This document shows, in pieces, positions 43,927-53,327 of a stretch of DNA of 64,000 nt; the stretch's first letter is position 1; the number at the start of each line of letters is the position of its first letter. Location: the NCBI RefSeq assembly GCF_014649115.1, contig NZ_BMSK01000003.1:310001-374000 (forward strand), written 5' to 3'. Origin of the DNA: Streptomyces eurythermus (GTDB lineage Bacteria > Actinomycetota > Actinomycetes > Streptomycetales > Streptomycetaceae). Position numbers and translations under genes: made by a program. The notes under the pieces are model-generated. The model was not told where the DNA came from. It did not search any database and worked only from the letters and a program-made list of their open reading frames with translations.

Positions 43927-46900
43927 CTACCCGGCCGTCCGCGGGGGCAGCTTGGGGCGGGTCCGGTCGGGTACGCCGCTGTAGTCCGGGGGGACCGCCG
44001 CCGGGTGGCGCTCCAGCAGTTCCAGGGCCAGCCGGACGGCCTCGCCCAGCACCGGGTAGCGGCCCTCGGCCCAGTCCACGGGGGTGCGCAGCACCTCCAC
44101 GTCGGGGGCGACGCCGTGGTTCTCCACGGACCAGCCGTAGGCGTCGAACCAGGCGGCGTTCATCGGGACGGTGATGACGGTGCCGTCGCCCAGGCGGTGC
44201 CGCCCGGTCATGCCGACGACTCCGCCCCAGGTCCGCTGGCCGACGACCGGCCCGAGGTCCAGCAGCTTGAAGGCGGCGGTGATCATGTCGCCGTCCGAGG
44301 AGGTCGCCTCGTCGGCCAGGGCCACCACCGGCCCGCGCGGGGCGTTGGAGGCGTACGACACCGGTTGCGCGTCCCGGGTCAGGTCCCAGCCCAGGATCGT
44401 ACGGGTCAGCTTCTCCACCACGAGTTCGCTGATGTGGCCGCCCGCGTTGCCGCGCACGTCCACGATCAGCGCCGGCCGGGACATCTCCAGGCGCAGGTCG
44501 CGGTTGAACTGGGCCCAGCCGGAGCCGCCCATGTCGGGGATGTGCAGATAGCCGCACTTTCCGTCGCTCAACTCACGCACCACGTCCCGGCGTTTGGCCA
44601 CCCAGTCCTGGTAGCGCAGGGGCCGTTCGTCGACCAGCGGGACCACGGCGACCCGCCGGGGTCCGCCGGGCTCGCCGTCCGCCGGGGTGAACGTCAGCTC
44701 CACGGTCGTACCGCCGGAACCGGCGAGCAGCGGGTAGGGGCCGGTCACCGGGTCCACCGGGCGGCCGTTGACATGGGTGAGGACGGCGCCCTCGCGGATG
44801 CCCGTGCCGGCCAGCGGGGAGCGGGCCCGGGAGTCGGAGGAGTCGCCGGCCAGGATCCGGCGTACCAGCCAACGGCCGTCCTGGCGGACGAAGTTGGCGC
44901 CGAGGAGGCCCTGCCAGCGCTGGTAGTGGGCCGGGCCCTCGTTGCGGCGGGCGGCGGTGACATAGGCGTGGGAGGTGCCCAGTTCGCCCAGGACCTCGCG
45001 CAGCAGGTCGGCGAACTCGTCGGGGGAGGCGACGCGTTCGACCAGCGGGCGGTACTGGTCGAGGACCGCGTCCCAGTCGATGCCGCACATGCCCGGCTCC
45101 CAGAAGTAGGCGCGGATCAGCCGGCCCGCCTCGTCGTACGCCTGGCGCCACTCGGCGGGCGGGTCCACCTCGTGCAGGATGCGGCGCAGGTCGATCCACA
45201 CGGTCGTGTCACCGTCGCCCACCTCGGTCGACGGCACCGCCCGCAGGTCTCCCTCGTCCACCACGACCAGCCGGGTGCCGTCGCCGCTGACCGCGAACCA
45301 GTCCAGGTGGTCGACCAGTTCGGACTTCTTCGCCTTGGTGAGGGTGAAGTGCTCCAGGGTCGGGCGTCCGCTGACGTCGGCCGGGTTGACGAAGGTCTCG
45401 CCGAGCGCGCCGGAGATCGGCCAGCGCAGCCAGACCAGGCCGCCGCCCGCGACCGGGGCCAGCCCGGAGTACTTGGAGGCGATCACCGGGAACGGGGTGA
45501 CCCGCATCGCCAGCCCCTCCACCTCGACCGTGACCGTGCCGGCCTCGCCGGTCTCCTCGTCCTCCAGCGGGTCCAGCCCGCCGGCGGCCGGCCGGCCCTC
45601 CGGGTTGAGCGCGAAGGGGGAGGGGGTCGCCGAGGACAGCGGGACCAGGTAGGGGCGGCAGCCGAGCGGGAAGGACAGGTCGCCGGTGTGCACGTCGTAG
45701 ACCGGGTCGAAGCCGCGCCAGGACAGGAAGGCGAGATAGCGGCCGTCGCGGGTGAAGACCGGGTTCTCGTCCTCGAAGCGGCCGTTGGTGACGTCCACGA
45801 TCAGCCGGTCCTTGATGCGGGCCAGCTTGATCTGCCGGAGCGAGCGGCCGATGCCGGGGTGCGACCAGGTGAGCCAGGCGCCGTCCGGGGAGAAGGCGAG
45901 GTCGCGGACGGGCCCGTTGACGGAGCGGATCAGCTCGGTGACCGCGCCCGTGTCCTCGGCGGCCGCCTCTTCGGGCTCGTCCGGCACGTCGATGAGCAGC
46001 AGCCGTCCGTCGTGGGAGGCGACCGCCAGCCGTTCGCCCAGCGGGTCGGAGGCCAGTTCCAGGACCCGGCCGAGGGCGCCGGAGGCCAGCCGGCGGGGGG
46101 CGCGGTCGCCGGTGGCGCGGGGGAGCTGGGCGATCTCGACGGCGTCCGCGCCCTCGGCGTCGGTGACGTAGGCGACCTGCCCGGTGGACCCCAGCATCTC
46201 CGGCAGCCGGACCCGTACGCCGGGTGTCTCGGTGAGGGTGCGGGCCGGGCCGTCGCGGTGGGTGAGCCAGTACAGGCTGCCGCGGACGACGACCGCGCTG
46301 GCCCGGCCGGTCTCGTCCACGGAGATGCCGTCGACGTGCTGCGCGGCCGGCACCTGGTAGGGGCGGCGGCCGGTGCGCGGTCCGGTGAGCCGGACGTCGA
46401 GCCGGCGCGGTCCGGCGCCGGGGGAGAGGTCGTCCACCAGCCACAGGTCGCCCGCGCACTGGTACACCACCCGGCTGCCGTCGCTCGCGGCGTGCCGGGC
46501 GTAGAAGGCGTCGTGGTCGGTGTGGCGGCGCAGGCCGGTGCCGTCGGGGGCGCAGGAGTAGAGGTTGCCGACGCCCTCGTGGTCGGAGAGGAAGGCGATC
46601 CGGCCGGCGACGAACATGGGGCAGGACAGATGGCCGTCGAGGTCCGCCAGCAGCCGCTGCCCGTGCAGCCACAGGCGGCCCGTGGCGCCGCCGCGGTAGC
46701 GCTTCCAGGAGGCCGGTTCGTGCGGCGGGGTGCCGGTGAGCAGCAGGGTCCGGCGCTCGCCGCCGAGGCCGGTGACCTGGATGTCGGAGACCGGTCCCCA
46801 GGGCAGCCGGCCGCCCGGGTCGCCGTCGGGCGGCACCTTGTAGGCCCAGGTGAAGTGGGAGAAGGGCTGGCCGTGGGAGGCGACGGCCAGGATGCCGCCG

Positions 46901-47199
46901 TCCGGGGTCCAGCCGCAGACCTGGGTGTCGACGCTGCCCCAGTACGTCAGCCGGCGTGCGGGCCCGCCGCCGTCCACGTCGACGAGGTGGATCTCGGGGA
47001 CGAGACTGCGCCAGGAGGTGTAGGCGATGTGGCGGCCGTCGGGGGAGAAGCGCGGATGGCCGGCCTTGGTGCGGTCCGCGGTGAGCCGCCAGGCGCGCTC
47101 CGGGGCGCCGAGGCGGGTCAGCCAGAGGTCGTCCTCGGCCACGAAGCACAGCAGGTCGCCGCTGAGGTGGGGAAGGCGCAGATAGCTCACCCTCCCCAT
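43927..47199 (-). CDS. Tricorn protease homologue (S41 family peptidase)
   Basis: The 1090-residue cytoplasmic peptidase has N-terminal beta-propeller repeats (TSWRSLVPEIHLVDVDG, WTPDGGILAVASHG, AFSPDGAWLTWSHPG and others, about 10-640) and a helical core. A PDZ domain follows (IREGAVLTHVNGRPVD), then a C-terminal S41 catalytic domain. Active-site elements match tricorn: SH in LGTSHAYVTA, the nucleophile region DEATSSDGDMITAAF, and ENHGVAPD. Substrates are oligopeptides from the proteasome. ATG 47199 is chosen; GTG 47190 is possible. A TetR gene is divergent. Confidence 0.93.
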   Translation of the reverse strand: MGRVSYLRLPHLSGDLLCFVAEDDLWLTRLGAPERAWRLTADRTKAGHPRFSPDGRHIAYTSWRSLVPEIHLVDVDGGGPARRLTYWGSVDTQVCGWTPDGGILAVASHGQPFSHFTWAYKVPPDGDPGGRLPWGPVSDIQVTGLGGERRTLLLTGTPPHEPASWKRYRGGATGRLWLHGQRLLADLDGHLSCPMFVAGRIAFLSDHEGVGNLYSCAPDGTGLRRHTDHDAFYARHAASDGSRVVYQCAGDLWLVDDLSPGAGPRRLDVRLTGPRTGRRPYQVPAAQHVDGISVDETGRASAVVVRGSLYWLTHRDGPARTLTETPGVRVRLPEMLGSTGQVAYVTDAEGADAVEIAQLPRATGDRAPRRLASGALGRVLELASDPLGERLAVASHDGRLLLIDVPDEPEEAAAEDTGAVTELIRSVNGPVRDLAFSPDGAWLTWSHPGIGRSLRQIKLARIKDRLIVDVTNGRFEDENPVFTRDGRYLAFLSWRGFDPVYDVHTGDLSFPLGCRPYLVPLSSATPSPFALNPEGRPAAGGLDPLEDEETGEAGTVTVEVEGLAMRVTPFPVIASKYSGLAPVAGGGLVWLRWPISGALGETFVNPADVSGRPTLEHFTLTKAKKSELVDHLDWFAVSGDGTRLVVVDEGDLRAVPSTEVGDGDTTVWIDLRRILHEVDPPAEWRQAYDEAGRLIRAYFWEPGMCGIDWDAVLDQYRPLVERVASPDEFADLLREVLGELGTSHAYVTAARRNEGPAHYQRWQGLLGANFVRQDGRWLVRRILAGDSSDSRARSPLAGTGIREGAVLTHVNGRPVDPVTGPYPLLAGSGGTTVELTFTPADGEPGGPRRVAVVPLVDERPLRYQDWVAKRRDVVRELSDGKCGYLHIPDMGGSGWAQFNRDLRLEMSRPALIVDVRGNAGGHISELVVEKLTRTILGWDLTRDAQPVSYASNAPRGPVVALADEATSSDGDMITAAFKLLDLGPVVGQRTWGGVVGMTGRHRLGDGTVITVPMNAAWFDAYGWSVENHGVAPDVEVLRTPVDWAEGRYPVLGEAVRLALELLERHPAAVPPDYSGVPDRTRPKLPPRTAG

Positions 47200-47296
47200 G
47201 CTTTTCCGGGCGTACGGGCCCGGCAACTCGTGGCCGGGGCGCCCGCGCCGGCCGGGTCCCCTTATGGGCTCTTCACCTTCGTGACCCAGCACACGT

Positions 47297-47311
47297 ACGA
47301 AACCGTTTCGT
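47297..47311. promoter_or_regulatory. Palindrome in the tricorn/TetR gap, probable TetR operator
   Basis: ACGAAA-CCG-TTTCGT at 47297-47311 has perfect 6-bp arms. A second, weaker inverted repeat (GTATC...GATAC) is nearby at about 47330. They lie between divergent tricorn and TetR starts. The composition fits a TetR operator; autoregulation of the TetR-MMPL unit is inferred. Confidence 0.6.
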
Positions 47312-47377
47312 TTCGCAGAGCGGCCGGGGTATCTTCGGTGATACGAAGGCGGAAGCCCCGGAGCGGAGGTGAGTGGC

Positions 47378-47971
47378 ATGACCGAAGGCGTCGCGACGAC
47401 GCGCCGCAGTCGGATCACGCCCGAGCGCGAGGCCGAGTTGTACGAGGCCGTGCTCGACCTGCTCCGGGAGGTCGGCTACGACGCCCTCACCATGGACGCC
47501 GTGGCCGCCCGCACCCGCTCCAGCAAGGCCACGCTCTACCGCCAGTGGGGCGGCAAGGCCGAACTGGTCGCGAAAGCCGTCCGGCACGGCAAGCCGGGCC
47601 GCGTCGCGGAGGTCGACACCGGATCGCTCAAGGGCGACCTGCACGCCCTCATCCTGCACGCCGACGACTGCGAGATGGAGCAGAACTCCGCGCTGATGCG
47701 GGGCCTGGCCATGGCGGTGCACGGCAACCCGGACCTGCTCCAGGCGTTCAGGGAACACCTGATCGAGCCGGAGCTGGCCGAGCTGCGCCGGGTGCTCCAG
47801 CGGGCGGTCGAGCGGGGCGAGGTCCGTGCGGACAACCCCGCGACCGGGTTCGTGCTCCACATGATGATCGGCGCGTTCGCCGCCCGCACCCTGATCGACG
47901 AACAGCCGCCGACACAGGACTTCCTCCTTTCGTACATCGACGCCGTGGTCCTCCCCGCCCTCGGCGTCTGA
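47378..47971 (+). CDS. TetR/AcrR family transcriptional regulator
   Basis: The 197-residue regulator has the HTH ELYEAVLDLLREVGYDALTM, then DAVAARTRSSKATLYRQWGG. A TetR_C-type ligand domain follows. ATG 47378 has GGAGG eight bases upstream; an in-frame GTG at 47369 lies on that ribosome site. It is 116 bp before an MMPL transporter on the same strand, and a perfect palindrome lies upstream, so it likely represses itself and the transporter. Confidence 0.9.
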   Translation: MTEGVATTRRSRITPEREAELYEAVLDLLREVGYDALTMDAVAARTRSSKATLYRQWGGKAELVAKAVRHGKPGRVAEVDTGSLKGDLHALILHADDCEMEQNSALMRGLAMAVHGNPDLLQAFREHLIEPELAELRRVLQRAVERGEVRADNPATGFVLHMMIGAFAARTLIDEQPPTQDFLLSYIDAVVLPALGV

Positions 47972-48087
47972 AACCGACGCGACACCCACCTCCCCAGCAA
48001 GCCCACCACCTGACGTCACCGCTCACGTCGTCGGGCTGATCATCCCTGCCCAGCTGAACCCACGACTTGACCGGGAGTACGCCCTAA

Positions 48088-50292
48088 GTGGCCACATTCC
48101 TCTACAAACTCGGCCGCCTCGCCTTCCGGCGACGGCACTTCGTCGCCCTGATATGGGTCGCGCTGCTCACCCTCGCCGGGGTGGGCGCGGCCTCAGCGCC
48201 GGCCCCCGGCACCACCTCCTTCTCCATCCCCGGCACCGAGGCCCAGAAGGCCTTCGACCTGCTGGAACAGCGCTTCCCCGGGATGAGCGCCGACGGCGCC
48301 ACCGCCCGAGTCGTCTTCAAGGCCCCGAGCGGCGAGAAGATGACGGACGCCGGGAACAAGGCGGCCGTCGAGAAGACCGTCAAGGAACTGGGCGGCGGCC
48401 CCGAGGTCGCCTCCGTCGCCGACCCCTACACCGGGCACGCCGTCAGCAAGAACGGCACCGTCGCGTACGCGTCGGTGAAGTACAAGGTCTCCGGCATGGA
48501 GCTGGAGGACAGCACCCGGGACGACCTCAAGGAGGCCGCGCAGCACGCGCGGGACGCCGGGCTGACCGTCGAGATCGGCGGTGACGCGCTGAACGCGACG
48601 CCGGAGACCGGCTCCAGCGAGATCATCGGCATCGCGATCGCCGCCGTCGTCCTCGTCATCACCTTCGGCTCGCTGCTCGCCGCCGGGCTGCCGCTGCTGA
48701 CCGCGATCATCGGCGTCGGCATCGGCGTCGCCTCGATCACCGCGCTGGCCTCCGCCCTGGACCTGGGCTCCACCACCTCCACCCTGGCCACGATGATCGG
48801 CCTCGCCGTCGGCATCGACTACGCCCTGTTCATCGTCTCCCGCTACCGCGCCGAACTCGCCGAGGGCCGCGAGCGCGAGGAGGCCGCCGGCCGCGCCGTC
48901 GGCACGGCCGGCTCCGCGGTGGTCTTCGCCGGCCTGACCGTCGTCATCGCCCTGGTCGGCCTGTCCGTCGTCAACATCCCGATGCTGACGAAGATGGGCG
49001 TCGCGGCGGCGGGCACGGTCGCCATCGCCGTCCTCATCGCCCTGACGATGATCCCGGCGCTGCTCGGCTACGCCGGCCGCAAGATCAAGCCGGCCGGGGA
49101 GAAGAGCAAGCTGCTCGGCGGCGGCCGTACGCCCAAGCGGCCCGGCCGCCCCAACATGGGCACCCGCTGGGCCCGGTTCGTCGTGCGCCGCCCGGTCGCC
49201 GTGCTGGTGCTCGGCGTCCTCGGCCTCGGCGCGGCGGCGCTCCCGGCCGCCTCGCTGGAGCTGGGCCTGCCCGACGACGGCTCCCAGCCCGTCTCCACCA
49301 CCCAGCGCCGCGCCTACGACCTGCTCTCCGAAGGCTTCGGCCCCGGTTTCAACGGCCCGCTGATGGTCGTCGTCGACGCCAAGGACAGCGCGCGTCCCAA
49401 GGACGCGTTCGCCGAGGTCGGCGCCGAGATCAAGGGCCTGAAGGACGTCGTCACGGTCACCCCGGCCGCGCCCAACAAGGCCGGCGACACCGCGACGATC
49501 ACCGTCGTGCCCCACTCCAAGCCCTCCTCGGTCACCACCGAGGACCTGGTGCACGCCATCCGTGACAAGGGCGCGGAGATCACCCGGGACACCGGTGCCA
49601 CGGTGCTCGTCACCGGCTCCACGGCGATGAACATCGACGTCTCGCAGAAGCTGAACGACGCGCTGCTGCCGTACCTGGCCCTGGTGGTGGGTCTCGCGTT
49701 CCTGCTGCTGATCGTGGTGTTCCGCTCGGTGCTGGTCCCGCTGAAGGCGGCCCTCGGCTTCCTGCTGTCGGTGCTCGCCGCGCTCGGCGCCGTCGTCGCG
49801 GTCTTCCAGTGGGGCTGGCTGTCCGGCCTGATGGGCGTCGAGCAGACCGGCCCGGTCATGTCGATGATGCCGATCTTCATGGTGGGCGTCGTCTTCGGCC
49901 TCGCGATGGACTACGAGGTGTTCCTCGTGACCCGGATGCGGGAGGCGTACGTCCACGGCGAGACGCCCGGCCAGGCCGTGGTGACCGGCTTCAAGTACGG
50001 CGCCCGGGTCGTGACCGCCGCCGCCGTCATCATGATCGCCGTGTTCTCCGGCTTCATCGGCTCCAGCGAGTCGATGGTCAAGATGATCGGCTTCGGCCTC
50101 GCGATCGCCGTCTTCTTCGACGCGTTCGTCGTCCGCATGGCCATCGTCCCGGCGGTCCTCGCGCTGCTCGGCAAGCGCGCCTGGTGGCTGCCGAAGTGGC
50201 TGGACCGCGCGCTGCCCAACGTGGACGTGGAGGGCGAGGGCCTGCGCGCCCACGCCGACCCGGAGGAGGAGAGGGAACTGGTACGCGCCTGA
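48088..50292 (+). CDS. MMPL/RND-family transporter
   Basis: The 734-residue membrane protein has two RND-like halves. The periplasmic loop FSIPGTEAQKAFDLLEQRFP follows TM1, and the TM blocks include TMIGLAVGIDYALFIVSRYR and GVVFGLAMDYEVFLVTRMRE, the characteristic GxxxDY motifs. It exports lipids or hydrophobic metabolites using the proton gradient. GTG 48088 is the start. Expression is probably set by the upstream TetR. A strong terminator follows. Cargo unknown. Confidence 0.93.
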   Translation: MATFLYKLGRLAFRRRHFVALIWVALLTLAGVGAASAPAPGTTSFSIPGTEAQKAFDLLEQRFPGMSADGATARVVFKAPSGEKMTDAGNKAAVEKTVKELGGGPEVASVADPYTGHAVSKNGTVAYASVKYKVSGMELEDSTRDDLKEAAQHARDAGLTVEIGGDALNATPETGSSEIIGIAIAAVVLVITFGSLLAAGLPLLTAIIGVGIGVASITALASALDLGSTTSTLATMIGLAVGIDYALFIVSRYRAELAEGREREEAAGRAVGTAGSAVVFAGLTVVIALVGLSVVNIPMLTKMGVAAAGTVAIAVLIALTMIPALLGYAGRKIKPAGEKSKLLGGGRTPKRPGRPNMGTRWARFVVRRPVAVLVLGVLGLGAAALPAASLELGLPDDGSQPVSTTQRRAYDLLSEGFGPGFNGPLMVVVDAKDSARPKDAFAEVGAEIKGLKDVVTVTPAAPNKAGDTATITVVPHSKPSSVTTEDLVHAIRDKGAEITRDTGATVLVTGSTAMNIDVSQKLNDALLPYLALVVGLAFLLLIVVFRSVLVPLKAALGFLLSVLAALGAVVAVFQWGWLSGLMGVEQTGPVMSMMPIFMVGVVFGLAMDYEVFLVTRMREAYVHGETPGQAVVTGFKYGARVVTAAAVIMIAVFSGFIGSSESMVKMIGFGLAIAVFFDAFVVRMAIVPAVLALLGKRAWWLPKWLDRALPNVDVEGEGLRAHADPEEERELVRA

Positions 50293-50311
50293 CGTACCGC
50301 CTCCGCTGACC

Positions 50312-50357
50312 AGCCGGTGAGGGTGCCCGTGGGGACGGGGACGCACCCTCACCGGCT
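50312..50357. terminator. Terminator between MMPL and the lipoprotein gene
   Basis: AGCCGGTGAGGGTGC (50312-50326) and GCACCCTCACCGGCT (50343-50357) are perfect 15-bp arms around a 16-nt loop, followed by CTTCACT. It lies between two convergent genes. Confidence 0.88.
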
Positions 50358-50374
50358 CTTCACTGTCCGGGGTC

Positions 50375-50875
50375 TCAGGTGCGCCGCAGGCGGAACGTGG
50401 GGCACACGTCGGGGTCGTAGTCCTCGTAGAGGTACATCCGCTGGGAGTCCTTGGCGATGGACAGCATGTCGACGGTGTAGTCGCGCAGGAAGAGCTCCGG
50501 TTCCGTGAAGGACAGGTGGACCTGCGCGTGGTCGCCGGGCTGGTGACCTCCCTCCACGTCCCAGGTGCCGGAGCCGTCGAATGTCTCGCCGAGTTCGCTC
50601 TTGTACCAGGCGCCGGTCGGCCAGTTGCGCACGGTGACGGTCCCACCGGTGCCGGTGTCCGACGCCTTGAGAGTGATCTTCACGCCCTTGGCGTGGGCCT
50701 CACCCGTGTAGGTGCCTTCCAGCTCCCCCGTGGTCGCGGAGACGGCCTGTTTCCCCATGCACGCCTCCACGGCCGTCGACGCGGAGGAGCAGGAGGCCAA
50801 GGGGGACAGCAGGGCCAGTACGGTGGCGGCCGTCAGCAGGCGCGCACGCCTCCCCGCCATGCGGACTCGGGACAC
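50375..50875 (-). CDS. Putative lipoprotein, last gene of WXG-type operon
   Basis: The 166-residue product has a signal peptide ending in lipobox LASC (ATVLALLSPLASCSS), so it is probably anchored to the outer face of the membrane. The mature part looks beta-rich: EGTYTGEAHAKGVKITL, VRNWPTGAWYKSELG, FDGSGTWDVEG. Similar short lipoproteins occur in Streptomyces hypotheticals as I recall, but no function is assigned. GTG 50875 starts 5 bp after the upstream stop with AAGGGAAAG before it; ATG 50860 is the alternative. It could be an immunity or accessory protein. Confidence 0.7.
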   Translation of the reverse strand: MSRVRMAGRRARLLTAATVLALLSPLASCSSASTAVEACMGKQAVSATTGELEGTYTGEAHAKGVKITLKASDTGTGGTVTVRNWPTGAWYKSELGETFDGSGTWDVEGGHQPGDHAQVHLSFTEPELFLRDYTVDMLSIAKDSQRMYLYEDYDPDVCPTFRLRRT

Positions 50876-50879
50876 CGGA

Positions 50880-52019
50880 CTACTTTCCCTTCGCCGGAAT
50901 GCGTTCGGTCCAGACGATCTCCTGTCCCACGGACGAGAAGACGCCTTCCTCACGGTTGAGCTTGTCGAGCCAGTCGTAGTAGCCGATGTAGTGCAGGAAC
51001 GACGCGTTGCTCGTGTCGTTGTGCAGCTTGTACTCGACCACCAGCGAGCCGTCGGGGTCCTCGCCCTTGACCGTGTAGTGCAGGTTGTACGAGCCCGTGA
51101 ACGCCTCGCCGAGGTGCTCCTCGTCCCCCGTGACGATGGCGGGCAGGTCCGTGGTGACGAGCTTCTTGAGCGCGCCCAGCTTGCCGCTCTCCGAGATCGA
51201 GTAGGACACGTTGCCCTCGCTCAGGCCGTCGCCGCGGAACTTCTCGACCGTGTCCAGCCGGAGCTGCCGCATGCTCTCGCTGGAACGGATCAGCTCGGTC
51301 ATCTCGTCGCCGCTGTGGTACGTCCGCTGCCGGGAGCCGTCACCGGTCACCCAGTCCCAGCCGAGCGAGTACGGGTCGTCCGAACTGGACGCCGGGTAGG
51401 GGTTCTCACCCTTCATGGCGAGGTTCAGCGCGTTGTACTCGTCCTCCCCGATCTTCTTCGTGGAGTCGATGTCCGTGAACCTCGGGGCGTCGTTGAACCA
51501 CTGGCCGAGGCCCAGGTCCGACGTCAGGCTGTAGGCGAGGTTGCGGTCGGCCGTGACGGCGCGCCGGAGCAGTCCTGCCATCTCGTGCTGCGCGGCCTCG
51601 ATGCTCTTGTGCTCCTCGTCGGTGAGCGTGGCTTTGCAGGCGCCGTCGACGATGTCGCCGGCCACGGTCCCGTCCGTGTTGACGTACAGACCCTTCTCCG
51701 TGATCCGCCGGACGGCGTCCTTGAGGTCCTTCTGGGCGGACTTCAGATCGCTCACCGCGTCCTCGACCACGCGTCGCGCCGAGTCCGCCACCTTCGCGGC
51801 GTTCTCCAGCTGACGCTGGACGTCGTCGATCATCCGCCAGGCGTACGGAGCCGCGACCCCCTCCCAGTAGCCCTTGTCGCGCAGCGGGCTGAGGACCTCG
51901 TCGTTCATGCGCTTGCCGAGACCTTTGATGTCGCGGTGGACGCTTTCCCAGCGGTCCGCGAGGTCGTCCAGGGTCGACAGGTCCGCGGCCAGCAGATCCT
52001 GGAAGAAAGTGCCGGACAT
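50880..52019 (-). CDS. WXG-motif helical protein with C-terminal beta domain, unknown function
   Basis: The 379-residue protein begins with an ESX-like helical hairpin. A WXG motif, W52-E53-G54 in RDKGYWEGVAAPYA, lies between two helices. A long amphipathic coil follows (DVQRQLENAAKVADSARRVV). The middle is acidic. The C-terminal 70 residues look beta-rich (FTGSYNLHYTVKGEDPDGSL, YYDWLDKLN, IVWTERI). There is no signal peptide, consistent with type VII-type export, but no eccC or eccD gene is present here. It may be a polymorphic effector or structural partner. It shares one base with the upstream gene (TGATG). Confidence 0.65.
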   Translation of the reverse strand: MSGTFFQDLLAADLSTLDDLADRWESVHRDIKGLGKRMNDEVLSPLRDKGYWEGVAAPYAWRMIDDVQRQLENAAKVADSARRVVEDAVSDLKSAQKDLKDAVRRITEKGLYVNTDGTVAGDIVDGACKATLTDEEHKSIEAAQHEMAGLLRRAVTADRNLAYSLTSDLGLGQWFNDAPRFTDIDSTKKIGEDEYNALNLAMKGENPYPASSSDDPYSLGWDWVTGDGSRQRTYHSGDEMTELIRSSESMRQLRLDTVEKFRGDGLSEGNVSYSISESGKLGALKKLVTTDLPAIVTGDEEHLGEAFTGSYNLHYTVKGEDPDGSLVVEYKLHNDTSNASFLHYIGYYDWLDKLNREEGVFSSVGQEIVWTERIPAKGK

Positions 52020-52564
52020 CAGTAGCCCTCCAGTGCCGAACGGATGCGCACCTGGTTCGACGTCTGCCCGACGGCGACGTCGGTCTTGGTGTAGGTCCCG
52101 TCGCTCGATCGCAGGCTCTCGGAGATGTGCGCCAACCACGCCGTCACCGTGCCGGCCTGCCGTTCCCACTGCCGGTGGGCGAGCTGGATCGCCAGTGCGG
52201 ACTCGAGCACCCCCAGCGCGCGCACCGCCGTCAGCGCCGGCTCCTCCAGTGAGGCCGCCGGCTTGTAGAAGGCGTCGTGGATGTCGTCCACCTGGCCGGC
52301 GGCCTTCTTGAGCACGCCCGGTGCGATCTTCAGGTCCGGCGGGCCGCCCGGGGCCGCCGGCGGCTTGATGATGCCGGGCGGGTCCGGACGCAACTGCGGC
52401 CGGTCCAGCGGGTCGGCGGTGCTGCCGGCGGGCGGTGCCGTGTAGTGGCCCTCGAAGCCCGGCAGGACGCCGTGCCGCTTGACCTCGTCCGGGGACAGCG
52501 GCAGCTTCGACTGTCCCGGTTCGGGCAGCTTGTCGTCCCCGTGTACGGCTTTGCGTTCGCTCAC
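52019..52564 (-). CDS. Helical partner protein of the WXG-type operon
   Basis: The 181-residue protein has a Pro-rich, disordered N-terminal 75 residues and a helical C-terminal part (about 80-165) with an aromatic/charged helix, QLAHRQWERQAGTVTAWLAH. Size and position just before the WXG protein suggest an ESX-like heterodimer partner or an EspC/PE-type chaperoned substrate. GTG 52564 has GGGGGA upstream and starts the operon. No family is recognised with certainty. Confidence 0.62.
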   Translation of the reverse strand: MSERKAVHGDDKLPEPGQSKLPLSPDEVKRHGVLPGFEGHYTAPPAGSTADPLDRPQLRPDPPGIIKPPAAPGGPPDLKIAPGVLKKAAGQVDDIHDAFYKPAASLEEPALTAVRALGVLESALAIQLAHRQWERQAGTVTAWLAHISESLRSSDGTYTKTDVAVGQTSNQVRIRSALEGY

Positions 52565-52745
52565 GTGTATCCCCCGTCGCCCGGTCGCCGACACGGCCAC
52601 CAGGCCTCTTGCTGTGTTCGTTCCTTTGCGCGGATGGTGTTCTGTCGCGCAGCCAGACAATCATGACGACGGACCAGGGTCACATCCGGTTCCGGGGACC
52701 GAAATGACCGTGAGCGGCGGCCGGGTGTGTCGTAGCGTGCCCCGC

Positions 52746-53258
52746 ATGACGACGACAGACGCCAACGCCGAAGACTCCGGAGCCCACCCCCGGTTCGCCG
52801 AAGCGCTGCGGGCGCTCGGGCTGGAGGACGTCCTCGCGCGCACCCGCCGCTTCCCGGAGGCCACCCGGACCGCGGCCGAGGCCGCCGCCGCGATCGGGTG
52901 CGGGCTGAGCCAGATCTGCAAGTCCCTGGTCTTCGCCGCCGACGGGGAGCCGGTGCTGGTGCTGATGGACGGGGCCTCGCGGGTGGACGTGGAGCGGGTG
53001 CGGGAGGAACTGGGCGCGGGGAAGGTCGGCCGGGCCGACGCCCGGGTGGTGCGGGAGACCACCGGGTACGCCATCGGCGGTGTGCCGCCCTTCGGGCACC
53101 GCACCCGCACCCGGGTCCTCGCCGACCGCGCGCTGCTGGAGCACGACGTGGTGTGGGCGGCGGCCGGTACGCCGCACACCGTCTTCCCCGTGGCGCCGAA
53201 GGACCTCGTCGTGCACGCCGGCGCCACCGTCGCGGACGTGCGCGAACGCACCGCCTGA
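52746..53258 (+). CDS. YbaK/EbsC-type aminoacyl-tRNA deacylase
   Basis: The 170-residue protein has the YbaK/ProRS-INS fold. It contains CGLSQICKSLVFAADGEPVL with the conserved Lys, VLMDGASRVDVERV, and TTGYAIGGVPPFGHRTRTRV with the GGVPPFG loop. It probably edits mischarged tRNA, such as Cys- or Ala-tRNA(Pro). ATG 52746 is used. It is divergent from the WXG operon and followed by a DUF1876 gene. Confidence 0.9.
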   Translation: MTTTDANAEDSGAHPRFAEALRALGLEDVLARTRRFPEATRTAAEAAAAIGCGLSQICKSLVFAADGEPVLVLMDGASRVDVERVREELGAGKVGRADARVVRETTGYAIGGVPPFGHRTRTRVLADRALLEHDVVWAAAGTPHTVFPVAPKDLVVHAGATVADVRERTA

Positions 53259-53327
53259 CACCGCCGGCATGGCGGGCCGGGGTGACAGGGCGCACCCTGG
53301 AAGCAGCGATTCTCGGAGGTGGTCGCG

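Noticed and set aside
43888..48039. Open frame of 1383 codons on the plus strand
   Set aside because: It is the antisense shadow of the tricorn protease and runs into the TetR gene; its composition is Gly/Ala/Val/Arg-rich and without domains.
50880..52019. Naming the C-terminal part as a specific toxin domain
   Set aside because: Beta-rich pattern is visible but no catalytic residues can be matched to a known toxin family.
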